Made by a program: the position numbers and the translations under genes
The notes under the pieces: generated by a model
What the model saw: only the letters and a program-made list of their open reading frames with translations
Databases searched by the model: none
Told to the model about the DNA's origin: nothing
Shown here: positions 1 to 9,116 of the stretch, in pieces
Numbering within the stretch: the first letter of the stretch is position 1
Layout: each line of letters opens with the position of its first letter
Assembly (NCBI RefSeq): GCF_004364245.1
Contig: NZ_SOAV01000018.1
Span: 1 to 64,000 of the forward strand
Origin: Streptomyces sp. BK208
Lineage (GTDB): Bacteria > Actinomycetota > Actinomycetes > Streptomycetales > Streptomycetaceae
DNA length: 64,000 nucleotides
Direction: 5' to 3'

Positions 1-340
1 AGTTCTCAAGGAACGGACGCTTCCTTTGTACTCACCCTCTCGGGCTTTCCTCCGGGCGCTTCCCTTCGGTCTTGCGTTTCCGACTCTATCAGATCTTTCC
101 GATCCGATTTCCTCGGTGCTTTCCAGGTTCTCGCTTTCGCGTTTCCCTTTCCGGCGGTTCCGACTTTATCAGAAGTTCCGAGGCCGTCTTACCGGCCGTT
201 CATTTCCGATTCATCGGGAGAGTGCTTCGTCGAATTCGTTGAGTTCGGGAAGCAGATAGACCTTCACCGTCGCCCTCTGGGGTGAACCCGTCTGCAGGCA
301 ACTGTTCGAATCTACCTCCCCGCTCGCTCCGTGTCAACGG
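1..340 (-). promoter_or_regulatory. rRNA operon promoter and leader region (16S gene off the left edge)
   Basis: This gene-free, AT-richer stretch reads on the minus strand like the tandem promoters and 16S leader of a Streptomyces rrn operon. Two near-identical blocks, TCTGATAAAGTCGGAA (158-173) and TCTGATAGAGTCGGAA (78-93), lie 80 bp apart and look like repeated -10 regions. The last visible bases read GTTCCTTGAGAACT, similar to the antitermination box just ahead of 16S. The identification rests on recalled rrn leader sequence and promoter pattern; the rRNA gene itself is not in the window. Confidence 0.8.
309..337 (-). promoter_or_regulatory. Strong sigma-70-type promoter, most upstream rrn promoter
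   Basis: On the minus strand TTGACA (332-337) and TAGATT (309-314) are separated by exactly 17 bp. This is a near-consensus HrdB-type promoter facing the rRNA leader. It lies about 55 bp beyond the 3' end of the SpoIIM gene and is probably the outermost of several tandem rRNA promoters. Confidence 0.75.
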
Positions 341-391
341 CTCTTGCGGGAACGAAGAGGACAGTAGCAGCTCGTCAGGGGTGGATGCACA

Positions 392-1399
392 TCAGGCGGC
401 CGTCGGCACGGTGGCGCTGCGTTCGGCAGCCTCGACGTCACCCGTGGCGCCGGCCCGAACCGCGCGGCCGCCCAGGACGTAGACGTAGACGAGGAAGGCC
501 GACTCGGCGACGACGCCGATGGTGATGCGCGCCCAGGTGGGCAGGCCGGACGGGGTGACGAAGCCTTCGATGGCGCCGGACACGAAGAGGACGAGAGCCA
601 GTCCGACCGCCATGCCGATGGCAGCCCGGCCCTCTTCGGCGAGCGCGGTGCGGCGGGTGCGGGGGCCCGGGTCGACGAGGGTCCAGCCCAGGCGCAGGCC
701 GGTACCCGCGGCCACGAACACCGCGGTCAGTTCGAGCAGGCCGTGGGGCAGGACCAGGCCGAGGAAGGTGTCGAGGCGGCCGGCCGAGGACATGAGTCCG
801 AATCCGACGCCGAGGTTGAGCATGTTCTGGAAGAGGATCCAGATGACGGGCAGCCCCAGGAAGACACCCAGGATGAGGCAGAGTGCGGCGGCCCAGGCGT
901 TGTTCGTCCAGACCTGGGCCGCGAACGAGGCGGCCGGATTGCTCGAGTAGTACGTCTCGTACTGGCCGCCGGGGCGGGTGAGCTCGCGCAGTTCGCTCGG
1001 TGCCGCGATGGTGGACTGCACCTCCGGGTGGGTGCCGATCCACCAGCCCAGGAGGGCAGCGACGGCGGTCGACAGGAGGGCGGTGGGAACCCACCAGTGG
1101 CGGGCGCGGTAGACGGCTGCCGGGAACTGCTGGGTCAGGAAGCGCGTGACGTCGCGCCAGGAGGCGCGTCGGGTGCCTGTCACGGTGCTGCGCGCGCGTG
1201 CCACGAGTTGGCTGAGCCGTCCGGTGAGCTGGGGGTCGGGGGCGCTGGACCGGATCAGGGACAGATGGGTGGCCGTGCGCTGATAGAGAGCGACGAGTTC
1301 GTCGATCTCGACGCCGGTCAGCCGGCGCCGGCGCCGGAGGAGGGCGTCGAGGCGGTCCCACTCCGCGCGATGGGCGGAGACGAAGACGTCGAGGTCCAT
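392..1399 (-). CDS. SpoIIM-family (stage II sporulation protein M) membrane protein
   Basis: The 335-residue product has a soluble, basic N-terminus of about 100 residues, then several hydrophobic segments (first at about 101-122). A conserved-looking LPHGLLELTAVF segment is typical of the SpoIIM family. In Bacillus SpoIIM works in the engulfment complex; in actinomycetes these proteins are general membrane proteins of unclear role. The ATG at 1399 was chosen because the MDLDVFVSAHRAEWDRL start is characteristic and GAGGAG lies upstream; longer in-frame extensions are unlikely. It is divergent from an RDD-family gene 126 bp away, a common actinobacterial pairing. Confidence 0.85.
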   Translation of the reverse strand: MDLDVFVSAHRAEWDRLDALLRRRRRLTGVEIDELVALYQRTATHLSLIRSSAPDPQLTGRLSQLVARARSTVTGTRRASWRDVTRFLTQQFPAAVYRARHWWVPTALLSTAVAALLGWWIGTHPEVQSTIAAPSELRELTRPGGQYETYYSSNPAASFAAQVWTNNAWAAALCLILGVFLGLPVIWILFQNMLNLGVGFGLMSSAGRLDTFLGLVLPHGLLELTAVFVAAGTGLRLGWTLVDPGPRTRRTALAEEGRAAIGMAVGLALVLFVSGAIEGFVTPSGLPTWARITIGVVAESAFLVYVYVLGGRAVRAGATGDVEAAERSATVPTAA

Positions 1400-1525
1400 C
1401 GGTGTGCCTGCTCCTCGGCTATCGTCGGCGGCTCGTCGTGGATCAGCTTGTCGTACTACGGCGCGGTGCGTCCTCAGCTTGGCAGACTGGCGGGGACGGG
1501 GGCAGTCAGGGGAAGGGCGTCGGGC

Positions 1526-2479
1526 GTGAGTGAGCTGGTGACGGGCGAGGCGGTGACGCTGGAGCTGCGTGCCGCGAGGCTGCCCAGCAGGGCGCTGGCC
1601 GTTCTGCTCGACCTGGCGGTGGCGGTGGCCGTCTACGTGGCGGTGACCATCGCGCTGGTGGTGTCCACTTCCTCCCTGGACGTGGCGGCGCAGACCGCGC
1701 TGTCGATCGCGACCTTCGTCCTGGTCCTCGTGGGCGGGCCGATCGCCGTGGAGACGCTCAGCCATGGCCGCTCGCTGGGGAAGGCGGCGTGCGGGCTGCG
1801 GGTGGTGCGGGACGACGGTGGTCCGATCCGGTTCCGGCACTCGTTGGTGCGGGGGCTGATCGGCGTGATCGAGATCCTCATGACGTTGGGTGTGATCGCC
1901 TGTGTCGCCTCCCTGGTGTCCGCGCGGGGGCGCCGGCTCGGTGACGTGTTCGCGGGCACGCTCGTCGTGCGGGAGAGGGTGCCGTCCTCGTCTGCGGGCT
2001 TCATGCCGCCGCCTCCGCCGTGGCTGGCGGGGCGCTTCGCGGGGCTCGACCTGTCCGCGGTGCCCGACGACCTGTGGCTCGCCGTCCGTCAGTACCTGAC
2101 CCGGATGGGACAGCTGGACCCACGGGTCGGCTGGGCGATGGCCGAGCGACTCGCCGCCGACGTGGCCGCCCGTACCGGTACTCCGGTGCCGCGGGAGATT
2201 CCGCCGCCCGCTTATCTGGCGGCGGTGCTGCAGGAACGACAGGTCAGGGAGGCCCGGCGGGCGACCGGCGACGCGTCGGCGGGCGAGGGCGCTTCCCCGG
2301 CGGCGGCCGTGCCGCCCGTGGGGCCGGTGCTTCCGGTGGCTCCTGCGTCGGCCGTCCCGCCGCCGCCCCCTGCGCCGGCCGGCCCTCCGACCGGGTCGTC
2401 GGCGGGGGGCCGCCCCGGCGTGTCGGGGGACGAGCCGCGGGACCGCCGGCCCGGCACCGGGTTCGTACCGCCCGCGTAG
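1526..2479 (+). CDS. RDD-family membrane protein
   Basis: The 317-residue product starts at GTG 1526. The first hydrophobic segment contains the R and D residues of an RDD domain (SRALAVLLDLAVAV), followed by further membrane segments and the family-like block LGKAACGLRVVRDDGG. After about residue 200 it becomes soluble, and the last 60-70 residues are rich in Pro, Ala and Gly, probably a disordered cytoplasmic tail. RDD proteins are polytopic membrane proteins; some are implicated in ion transport, but the function here is unknown. Divergent from the SpoIIM-like gene. Confidence 0.85.
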   Translation: MSELVTGEAVTLELRAARLPSRALAVLLDLAVAVAVYVAVTIALVVSTSSLDVAAQTALSIATFVLVLVGGPIAVETLSHGRSLGKAACGLRVVRDDGGPIRFRHSLVRGLIGVIEILMTLGVIACVASLVSARGRRLGDVFAGTLVVRERVPSSSAGFMPPPPPWLAGRFAGLDLSAVPDDLWLAVRQYLTRMGQLDPRVGWAMAERLAADVAARTGTPVPREIPPPAYLAAVLQERQVREARRATGDASAGEGASPAAAVPPVGPVLPVAPASAVPPPPPAPAGPPTGSSAGGRPGVSGDEPRDRRPGTGFVPPA

Positions 2480-2531
2480 GCGCGGCCCGCCCGCGCAGGC
2501 ACGGCCGCGCAGGCACGGCCGACCACGCGGC

Positions 2532-3146
2532 TCACCGGAACACGGACGGTGGTGTCTCCAGGTCTTCCAGCTCGATGCCGGGGGCCGCGAGGACGACGTC
2601 GCCGGTGATGTGCACGGAGTGCTGTTCGCCCGTGTCCAGGGCTGTGACCTGGTATTCGTCCACGGTCAGGGGTCCGTTGTCAGTGGCGTGTGCTTCTCTG
2701 TTCAGCAAGACCCAGGACTGGTCCACGGTGCGGGGGGCGAGGACCGGGTCGGTGAGGGCGACCAGTCGTACGCGGATGGCTGACGGGGAGGGGGTGAGAC
2801 GCAGGAGACGGGTCACGGCGACGAGGAAGGCCGGGGACGTGCCGGTGAAGGCGTGGGCGCGCGCATTGCCTTCGGTGGCGTGGAGTCCGGTGGGGTCGGT
2901 TCGGACCCAGGTGACTCCGTCGATGGCGGCGCCGCGCACCTGCCAGTCGGCGGCGTGGAGCTCCAGACGGATGGGCCGGCCGAGTTCGTCGAGGGCGAGG
3001 TCGACGGAGCCGAGGTGGTCTCCGGTGGGGGCGGTCAGCCGGGAGACGTAGCGCCAGCCGGAGGGACCGGGGGCGCATTGGAAGTGTTCTTCTGCGAGGG
3101 GGGTGTGGTCGTGCGGATCATGGAGCGAATATCGGCCGCGGGGCAT
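2532..3146 (-). CDS. Conserved hypothetical protein
   Basis: The 204-residue soluble protein starts with MPRGRYSLHDPHDHTPL. It has no signal peptide or membrane segment. The composition is mixed alpha/beta, with regular hydrophobic strands such as WRYVSRL and IRVRLVALTD that suggest a beta-rich fold. I do not recognise a family or catalytic motif. It lies downstream of the adenosylhomocysteinase gene on the same strand, separated by a strong hairpin, so it is probably transcribed separately. The ATG at 3144-3146 is the only convincing start that avoids running into the sahH gene. Confidence 0.7.
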   Translation of the reverse strand: MPRGRYSLHDPHDHTPLAEEHFQCAPGPSGWRYVSRLTAPTGDHLGSVDLALDELGRPIRLELHAADWQVRGAAIDGVTWVRTDPTGLHATEGNARAHAFTGTSPAFLVAVTRLLRLTPSPSAIRVRLVALTDPVLAPRTVDQSWVLLNREAHATDNGPLTVDEYQVTALDTGEQHSVHITGDVVLAAPGIELEDLETPPSVFR

Positions 3147-3203
3147 GGGTGTCCTGGATGGTGACGGGCCGGTCCGGCCGCTGACGCGGACGCGGCGCCG
3201 ATG

Positions 3204-3240
3204 GGGCAGGCCCCCGACACGGGGGTGCGGGGGCCTGCCT
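3204..3240 (-). terminator. Terminator hairpin downstream of sahH
   Basis: GGCAGGCCCCCG (3205-3216) pairs perfectly with CGGGGGCCTGCC (3228-3239), a 12-bp GC stem with an 11-nt loop. It lies 16 bp past the stop of the adenosylhomocysteinase gene. There is no U-tract, as is common in Streptomyces. Confidence 0.8.
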
Positions 3241-3256
3241 CGGAGGAACCGGTGAC

Positions 3257-4714
<1,458 letters not shown>

Positions 4715-4993
4715 TACGGGCTGCTCCTCGGGTTGGGTCGAGGTGGGTACGGCTGACCTGCGCGGCGGCGGACACAGGGGTGCCCGAAGAGGACACAGGC
4801 ATGCCCGCGTACGCGCAGCGCAGTCCGTCGGAGGCCCTCTCTCCCTCGGCCGGCCCGTCCGGGGCCGCCCGACCGCCATCAGCAGCGACGTCTGGCTCCG
4901 ATCCAAGCTACACCGCGCGCGCCCGCCGTCCCCAGTCCGCCTCCGAACACTTTGGGACGTTCACGAAGGGTGACAGCGGGCGCGGGGCGTGGG

Positions 4994-5974
4994 TCAGTGG
5001 GCGGCGGGGGGTGTGCTGGGGCCGCCGGGGGTCGCCTCGGGGTCGGGGCCCTTGGCGGCCTCGGACTCGCTGTAGATGTCCGGCTCCAGGTAGATGACGC
5101 GGGCGATCGGGACCGCCTCGCGGATGCGGGACTCGGCGGCGTCGATCGCGGAGGCGATCTCCGTGGCGGTGCCGTCGTGACGGACCGCGATCTTGGCGGC
5201 GACGAGCAGTTCCTCGGGGCCGAGATGGAGGGTGCGCATGTGGATGATGCCGGTGACGGTGTCGCCGGCGACGGCCGCGCTCTCGATCCGCCGGACCACC
5301 TCGGGGCCGGCGGACTCGCCGAGGAGCAGCGACTTGGTCTCGGCGGCGAGGACCAGCGCGATCAGGATGAGCAGGATGCCGATGCACAGGGTGCCGATGC
5401 CGTCCCAGACGCCGTCACCGGTGAGCAGGGCGAGGCCGACTCCGCCGAGGGCGAGGACCAGACCGACGAGGGCGCCGAAGTCCTCCAGGAGGACGACCGG
5501 CAGTTCCGGGGCCTTGGCGTGCCGGATGAAGTCCTTCCAGGAGTCCTTGCCGCGCTGGGGGTTGGACTCCCTGATGGCGGTCCGGAAGGAGAAGCCCTCG
5601 GCGATGATCGCGAAGACCAGGACGCCCACCGGCCAGTACCAGTGCTCCAGTTCGTGCGGGTGCTTGATCTTCTCGTAACCCTCGTAGAGGGCGAACATGC
5701 CGCCGAGCGAGAAGAGCACGATGGAGACGAGGAAGGCGTAGATGAAGCGCTCGCGGCCGAAGCCGAAGGGGTGTTGCGGCGTCGCCTGGCGCTGGGCCCG
5801 CTTGCCGCCCAGGAGCAGCAGGCCCTGGTTGCCGGAGTCGGCGACCGAGTGCACCGACTCGGCGAGCATCGACGACGATCCGCTGAAGAGGAACGCCACG
5901 AATTTCGCCACCGCGATCGAGAGGTTGGCGAGCAGTGCCGCCACGATCGCCCTGGTACCGCCTGACGCGCTCAT
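4994..5974 (-). CDS. Cation diffusion facilitator (CDF) family transporter
   Basis: The 326-residue polytopic membrane protein belongs to the zinc/divalent-cation efflux family. The first membrane helix follows MSASGGTRAIVAALLANL. TM2 carries AESVHSVADSGNQ, matching the CDF metal-site H-x-x-x-D pattern (HSVAD). TM5 has LLEDFGALVGL with the conserved Asp. A cytoplasmic C-terminal domain (about residues 215-310) resembles the ferredoxin-like dimerisation domain. The VHSVADSGNQ form and the EDFGAL motif resemble the ZnT9-like subgroup. Metal specificity cannot be read from sequence. AAGGGA lies about 10 bp before ATG 5974. Confidence 0.88.
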   Translation of the reverse strand: MSASGGTRAIVAALLANLSIAVAKFVAFLFSGSSSMLAESVHSVADSGNQGLLLLGGKRAQRQATPQHPFGFGRERFIYAFLVSIVLFSLGGMFALYEGYEKIKHPHELEHWYWPVGVLVFAIIAEGFSFRTAIRESNPQRGKDSWKDFIRHAKAPELPVVLLEDFGALVGLVLALGGVGLALLTGDGVWDGIGTLCIGILLILIALVLAAETKSLLLGESAGPEVVRRIESAAVAGDTVTGIIHMRTLHLGPEELLVAAKIAVRHDGTATEIASAIDAAESRIREAVPIARVIYLEPDIYSESEAAKGPDPEATPGGPSTPPAAH

Positions 5975-6092
5975 GTGTCGCGTGTCCCTTCGCCTGCGTC
6001 TGCTTCGTCTGTCGGGTCTGCGTCTGTGCACCGGTGGGCACGGCCGGTACCGGCTTTGCCCCTCCTTTGCGGTGCGCCATTGTTGCAGCCCG

Positions 6093-6132
6093 CCCGGACC
6101 CCGACGTGCCGGATGCCCCGTCGGGGGCCCGG
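6093..6132 (-). terminator. Terminator-like hairpin downstream of manA
   Basis: CCCGGACCCCGACG (6093-6106) can pair with CGTCGGGGGCCCGG (6119-6132) with two mismatches, giving a long GC stem and a 12-nt loop. It lies 22 bp after the manA stop on the minus strand and ahead of the CDF gene. Confidence 0.6.
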
Positions 6133-6154
6133 CAGACCCGAGTGAGGGCAGGTG

Positions 6155-7306
6155 TCAGACGCGTACGGTGGCTCGGAAGAGCGTGCCTGTTCCGGACACT
6201 TCGGCCTTTTCGTGCGCCGGGACGAAGACGGAGCGGCCGGGGGCCAGTTCGTGCTCGCCGGTCCGTACGGTGCCCGCGGTGCAGAGCAGGATCTGCGGCG
6301 TGGCCAGGGTGAGGTCGCGGGGTGCGGACCCCTCGGGCAGGACGTAGCGGGACAGGCGGAACTCGTCGATCGGGGTGTCGTAGACCTCTTCGCCGTCGGG
6401 TGACGCCTCCGGGCGCAGGACGCCGGGGTCGCCCGCCTCGAAGCGGACGACGCGCAGGAGTTCGGGGACGTCGACGTGCTTGGGGGTGAGGCCGCAGCGC
6501 AGGACGTTGTCGGAGTTGGCCATGATCTCGACGCCGAGGCCGTTGAGGTAGGCGTGCGGGATGCCGGCGCCGAGGTACAGGGCCTCGCCGGGCTGCAGCC
6601 GTACGTGGTTGAGGAGCATCGCGGCGAGGACGCCGGGGTCGCCCGGGTAGTGGTGGGCGATGTCGGCGTACGGCCGGTAGGCGCCGCCGAGGCGGTCGCA
6701 GGCGGCCGCCGTCTCGGTGACCGTGTGGGACATCTCCTCGGGGTCGGCGGTGAGGATCGCGGTGAGCACCTCGCGCAGGGCGGCGTCCTCGGGGTGGGCG
6801 CGCAGCAGGTCGACGTACGGCTTGAGGGAGGCGACGCCGAGACCGTCGAGCAGGTCGGCTGTCTCGGCCGGGGCGCGGAAGCCGCACAGGCCGTCGAAGT
6901 CGGTGAGGGCGCAGACCAGTTCGGGCTTGTGGTTGGCGTCCTTGTAGTTGCGGTGCGGGGCGTCCACGGGGACGCCGCGGCGCTCCTCGTCCTCGTAACC
7001 GGCCCTGGCCTGGGCGAGGTCGGGGTGGACCTGGAGGGAGAGCGGGGCGCCGGCGGCGAGGAGCTTCAGGAGGAAGGGCAGGCGCGGGCCGAACCTGGCC
7101 ACGGAGGCGGCGCCGAGTTCCTTCTCGGGGTCGGCGTCGACGACGTCGGCCAGGGTGCCCCGGCCGGTGCGGGAGGGCGCGCCGGGGTGGGCGCCCATCC
7201 ACATCTCCGCCTGCGGTTCACCGGTCGGCTCGGTCCCGAGCAGGGTCGGGATCGCGGTGGTGGAACCCCAGGCGTAGGGGCGGACGGTGTTGTCGAGGCG
7301 GTCCAT
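6155..7306 (-). CDS. manA: Mannose-6-phosphate isomerase, class I
   Basis: Interconverts fructose-6-phosphate and mannose-6-phosphate, feeding GDP-mannose synthesis together with ManB nearby. The 383-residue cupin-type protein shows the zinc-binding signatures LSLQVHPDLAQA and NHKPELVCAL, and the class-I signature region around ALYLGAGIPHAYLNGLG. The start MDRLDNTVRPYAWGS is typical of the family. It is the downstream member of a minus-strand set with the SIS-domain gene (94-bp gap), the Trm112-like gene and manB. This manA-SIS-manB order is also known in mycobacteria. Confidence 0.95.
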   Translation of the reverse strand: MDRLDNTVRPYAWGSTTAIPTLLGTEPTGEPQAEMWMGAHPGAPSRTGRGTLADVVDADPEKELGAASVARFGPRLPFLLKLLAAGAPLSLQVHPDLAQARAGYEDEERRGVPVDAPHRNYKDANHKPELVCALTDFDGLCGFRAPAETADLLDGLGVASLKPYVDLLRAHPEDAALREVLTAILTADPEEMSHTVTETAAACDRLGGAYRPYADIAHHYPGDPGVLAAMLLNHVRLQPGEALYLGAGIPHAYLNGLGVEIMANSDNVLRCGLTPKHVDVPELLRVVRFEAGDPGVLRPEASPDGEEVYDTPIDEFRLSRYVLPEGSAPRDLTLATPQILLCTAGTVRTGEHELAPGRSVFVPAHEKAEVSGTGTLFRATVRV

Positions 7307-7400
7307 GGGCTCTCTCTGCCGGTGCGTGCGCGGTGGTACGCGGGTGGGCGTACGGGGAGGTCGGCCGTGGGGGCCGTCCGTCGGAGATGGTGCGTGGGGT

Positions 7401-8528
7401 TCAGGCTCCCGAGGCGAGTGCCAGGTAGACGGCGGCGAAATCCGTGATGGCGATCAGTTCGGCGAGGGTCTCCAGTTCGCCGCCCTCTTCCGGCTCCAGC
7501 TCGCTGATCGGCGTGTCGTGGCCGAGGGCCAGGTCACGGGCGTTGGGTGCGGCGGTGAGGCCGCCGGTGGGCCGGTCGCGCAGGAGCACCACGCGTGCGT
7601 GCAGGGCGGCCGGTTCCTCGACGCGGTCACGGAAGAAGTCGTCGGGGTCGGCGCCCGCGGCGAGCCGGCCGGCGAGCAGGGCGCTGTGCGCGGCGAGCGC
7701 CTCGGGGAGCTCGGCGACGACCGCCGGCGTGCCGGACAGCTCGGCGAGGGCGGCGGCGAAGCGGCGGCCCGCGGGGCCGGCGGAGGTGCCCTCGGTCCAG
7801 ACGACGGGGAGGGAGTCGGCCAGCTCCGCCGCCAGGGTCTTGGCGGGGTTGCTGTAGGTGACGATCGCCGGACCGCAGCGCTCGGCGATGCGGTCGAGCC
7901 GGTCGGCGACCTTGTCGACGGCCTCGGGCGGCGCCTCGAGCAGCCCGGTGCGGTCGAGCAGCGCGAGGAGCGGGGTGAGCAGCGCCCACAGGACGCCGGG
8001 GGCGGCACCGGCGAGCGGCTCGTCGTGGTCGTACGGGGCGGTCGCCATCGGGATGAACAGGCCGCGGGAGGCGCCCACCGCGTCGTTGAGCGGGGAACCG
8101 GCGGGGGCGACGGCGACGATCGTGCAGCCCCGGCGGTAGGCCTGTTCGGCGAGCAGGGACAGGCCCGGCTCGGCCCCGTCGGGGGTGGCGATCAGCAACA
8201 GGTCCACGGAGCCGGCCCAGCCGGGCAGCTCCCAGCGCAGGGCGCCCGCGGCGGGGGCGACGCCGGTGGGGGCGAGGCGGGTGACGGGGCTGCCGGCGCC
8301 GGCCAGGGTGCCGAGGAGGTCGGCGGCGTGGGTGGCCGCGGCGCCGGGGCCTGCGATCAGTACGGCGCGGGGGCGGCCGTCCGGCTTGAGGTTGCCGACG
8401 CCGGCCTCGGCGGCGTGCCGGGCGGCGGTGCGTACGCGGGCACCGGCCTCGGCGGCGCCGCGGAGCAGGCCGCGGCGGTCGGCCTCGGTGAGGCGCTCCG
8501 GGGCGTCGAGGAGCGATTCGTCGAGCAT
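7401..8528 (-). CDS. SIS-domain protein, phosphoglucose/phosphomannose isomerase-like
   Basis: The 375-residue soluble protein has a sugar-isomerase fold. The first half contains a nucleotide/sugar-phosphate-binding-like segment RAVLIAGPGAAATHAADLLG (about residues 54-73) and DLLLIATPDG. The C-terminal half contains AIVTYSNPAKTLAAELADSLP and a terminal helix, like the bifunctional phosphoglucose/phosphomannose isomerase family of archaea and actinobacteria. The catalytic competence of this lineage is uncertain; it is a conserved partner of manA and manB and may supply or sense hexose phosphates. Starts at ATG 8528. Confidence 0.8.
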   Translation of the reverse strand: MLDESLLDAPERLTEADRRGLLRGAAEAGARVRTAARHAAEAGVGNLKPDGRPRAVLIAGPGAAATHAADLLGTLAGAGSPVTRLAPTGVAPAAGALRWELPGWAGSVDLLLIATPDGAEPGLSLLAEQAYRRGCTIVAVAPAGSPLNDAVGASRGLFIPMATAPYDHDEPLAGAAPGVLWALLTPLLALLDRTGLLEAPPEAVDKVADRLDRIAERCGPAIVTYSNPAKTLAAELADSLPVVWTEGTSAGPAGRRFAAALAELSGTPAVVAELPEALAAHSALLAGRLAAGADPDDFFRDRVEEPAALHARVVLLRDRPTGGLTAAPNARDLALGHDTPISELEPEEGGELETLAELIAITDFAAVYLALASGA

Positions 8529-8610
8529 GGCGGCAGGTCTCCGATCGCCGGGGCGTTCGTTCGATTGCGCGGGGTCGTCGTCGCCGGGTTGCCGGTCGCC
8601 CGGGCGGCCG

Positions 8611-8781
8611 TCAGTCGGGGCGGCGGGCCTCGTCGACGAGGAGGACGGGGATGCCGTCGCGCACCGGATACGCCAGGCCGCAGTCCTGACCGGTGCAGAT
8701 CAGCTCCGTGTCCCGCTCCTCGAGAGGGGCGTGGCAGGCGGGGCAGGCGAGGATCTCCAGGAGGCCGGCTTCGAGCGGCAT
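8611..8781 (-). CDS. Trm112-family small zinc-ribbon protein
   Basis: The 56-residue protein has an ACPACHAPL knuckle (CxxC) and a later Cys in CTGQDCGLAYPVRDGIPVLL, the signature of the Trm112/YcaR family. In eukaryotes and archaea Trm112 activates methyltransferases; bacterial single-domain homologues have no settled role. It sits between manB and the SIS gene on the same strand and ends 82 bp before the SIS start. It begins at ATG 8781, preceded by GAAGGGAACCCCC. Confidence 0.88.
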   Translation of the reverse strand: MPLEAGLLEILACPACHAPLEERDTELICTGQDCGLAYPVRDGIPVLLVDEARRPD

Positions 8782-9034
8782 GGGGGTTCCCTTCGGGGGC
8801 GGTGGGGCTTGTGTGGATGTGCTGGTCAGGGTACCGCCGGGACGGGACTCGCGTGGGGGGCCTCCGTCGATTCCGGCGTCGCCGGCGGGGGGGGCGGGGT
8901 CCGGCGCCGTCCGGGGTGCCGCTGCACACGCGCGGGCCGCCCCGGCGGTACCTCTGCCCGCGGCTGCGGCCGGGCGGACGGCACGGCCCGGCTGCCCGCG
9001 GCGGCGGGGCACGGCCGTCCGCGGCGGCGACTGT
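8782..9034. other. Gene-free GC-rich spacer with degenerate palindromic repeat
   Basis: No gene is supported here. Positions 8916-8969 resemble a degraded copy of the interspersed element seen near 24.1 and 27.8 kb, sharing GTGCCGCTGC and TGCCCGCGGCTGCGG. The rest is low-complexity G/C runs. The promoter of the Trm112 gene should lie within this stretch but I cannot place it. Confidence 0.5.
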
Positions 9035-9116
9035 GGGGGTGTTCGTTCGGATCAGGCCGGCTCCGGGTGAGGGTTCCTCGTCGCCCGGAGGCCGGTCTGA
9101 TCCGAACGACACCCCC
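9035..9116 (-). terminator. Very long terminator hairpin at the manB stop codon
   Basis: The arms 9035-9066 and 9084-9116 are almost perfectly complementary (about 30 bp, with a one-base bulge and few mismatches) around a 17-nt loop. The right arm ends on the first base of the manB stop codon. The stem core is GTTCGGATCAG/CTGATCCGAAC. Its position and strength make it the likely manB transcription stop, isolating manB from the Trm112/SIS/manA genes. Confidence 0.8.

Noticed and set aside
26..259. 77-codon ORF in the rrn leader
   Set aside because: Lies in the rRNA promoter/leader region on the opposite strand; no ribosome site and biased Ser/Arg/Phe composition.
4715..4990. SAH or SAM riboswitch upstream of sahH
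   Set aside because: The expected conserved core elements are not visible; only a GAGGAG ribosome site and GC-rich leader are present.
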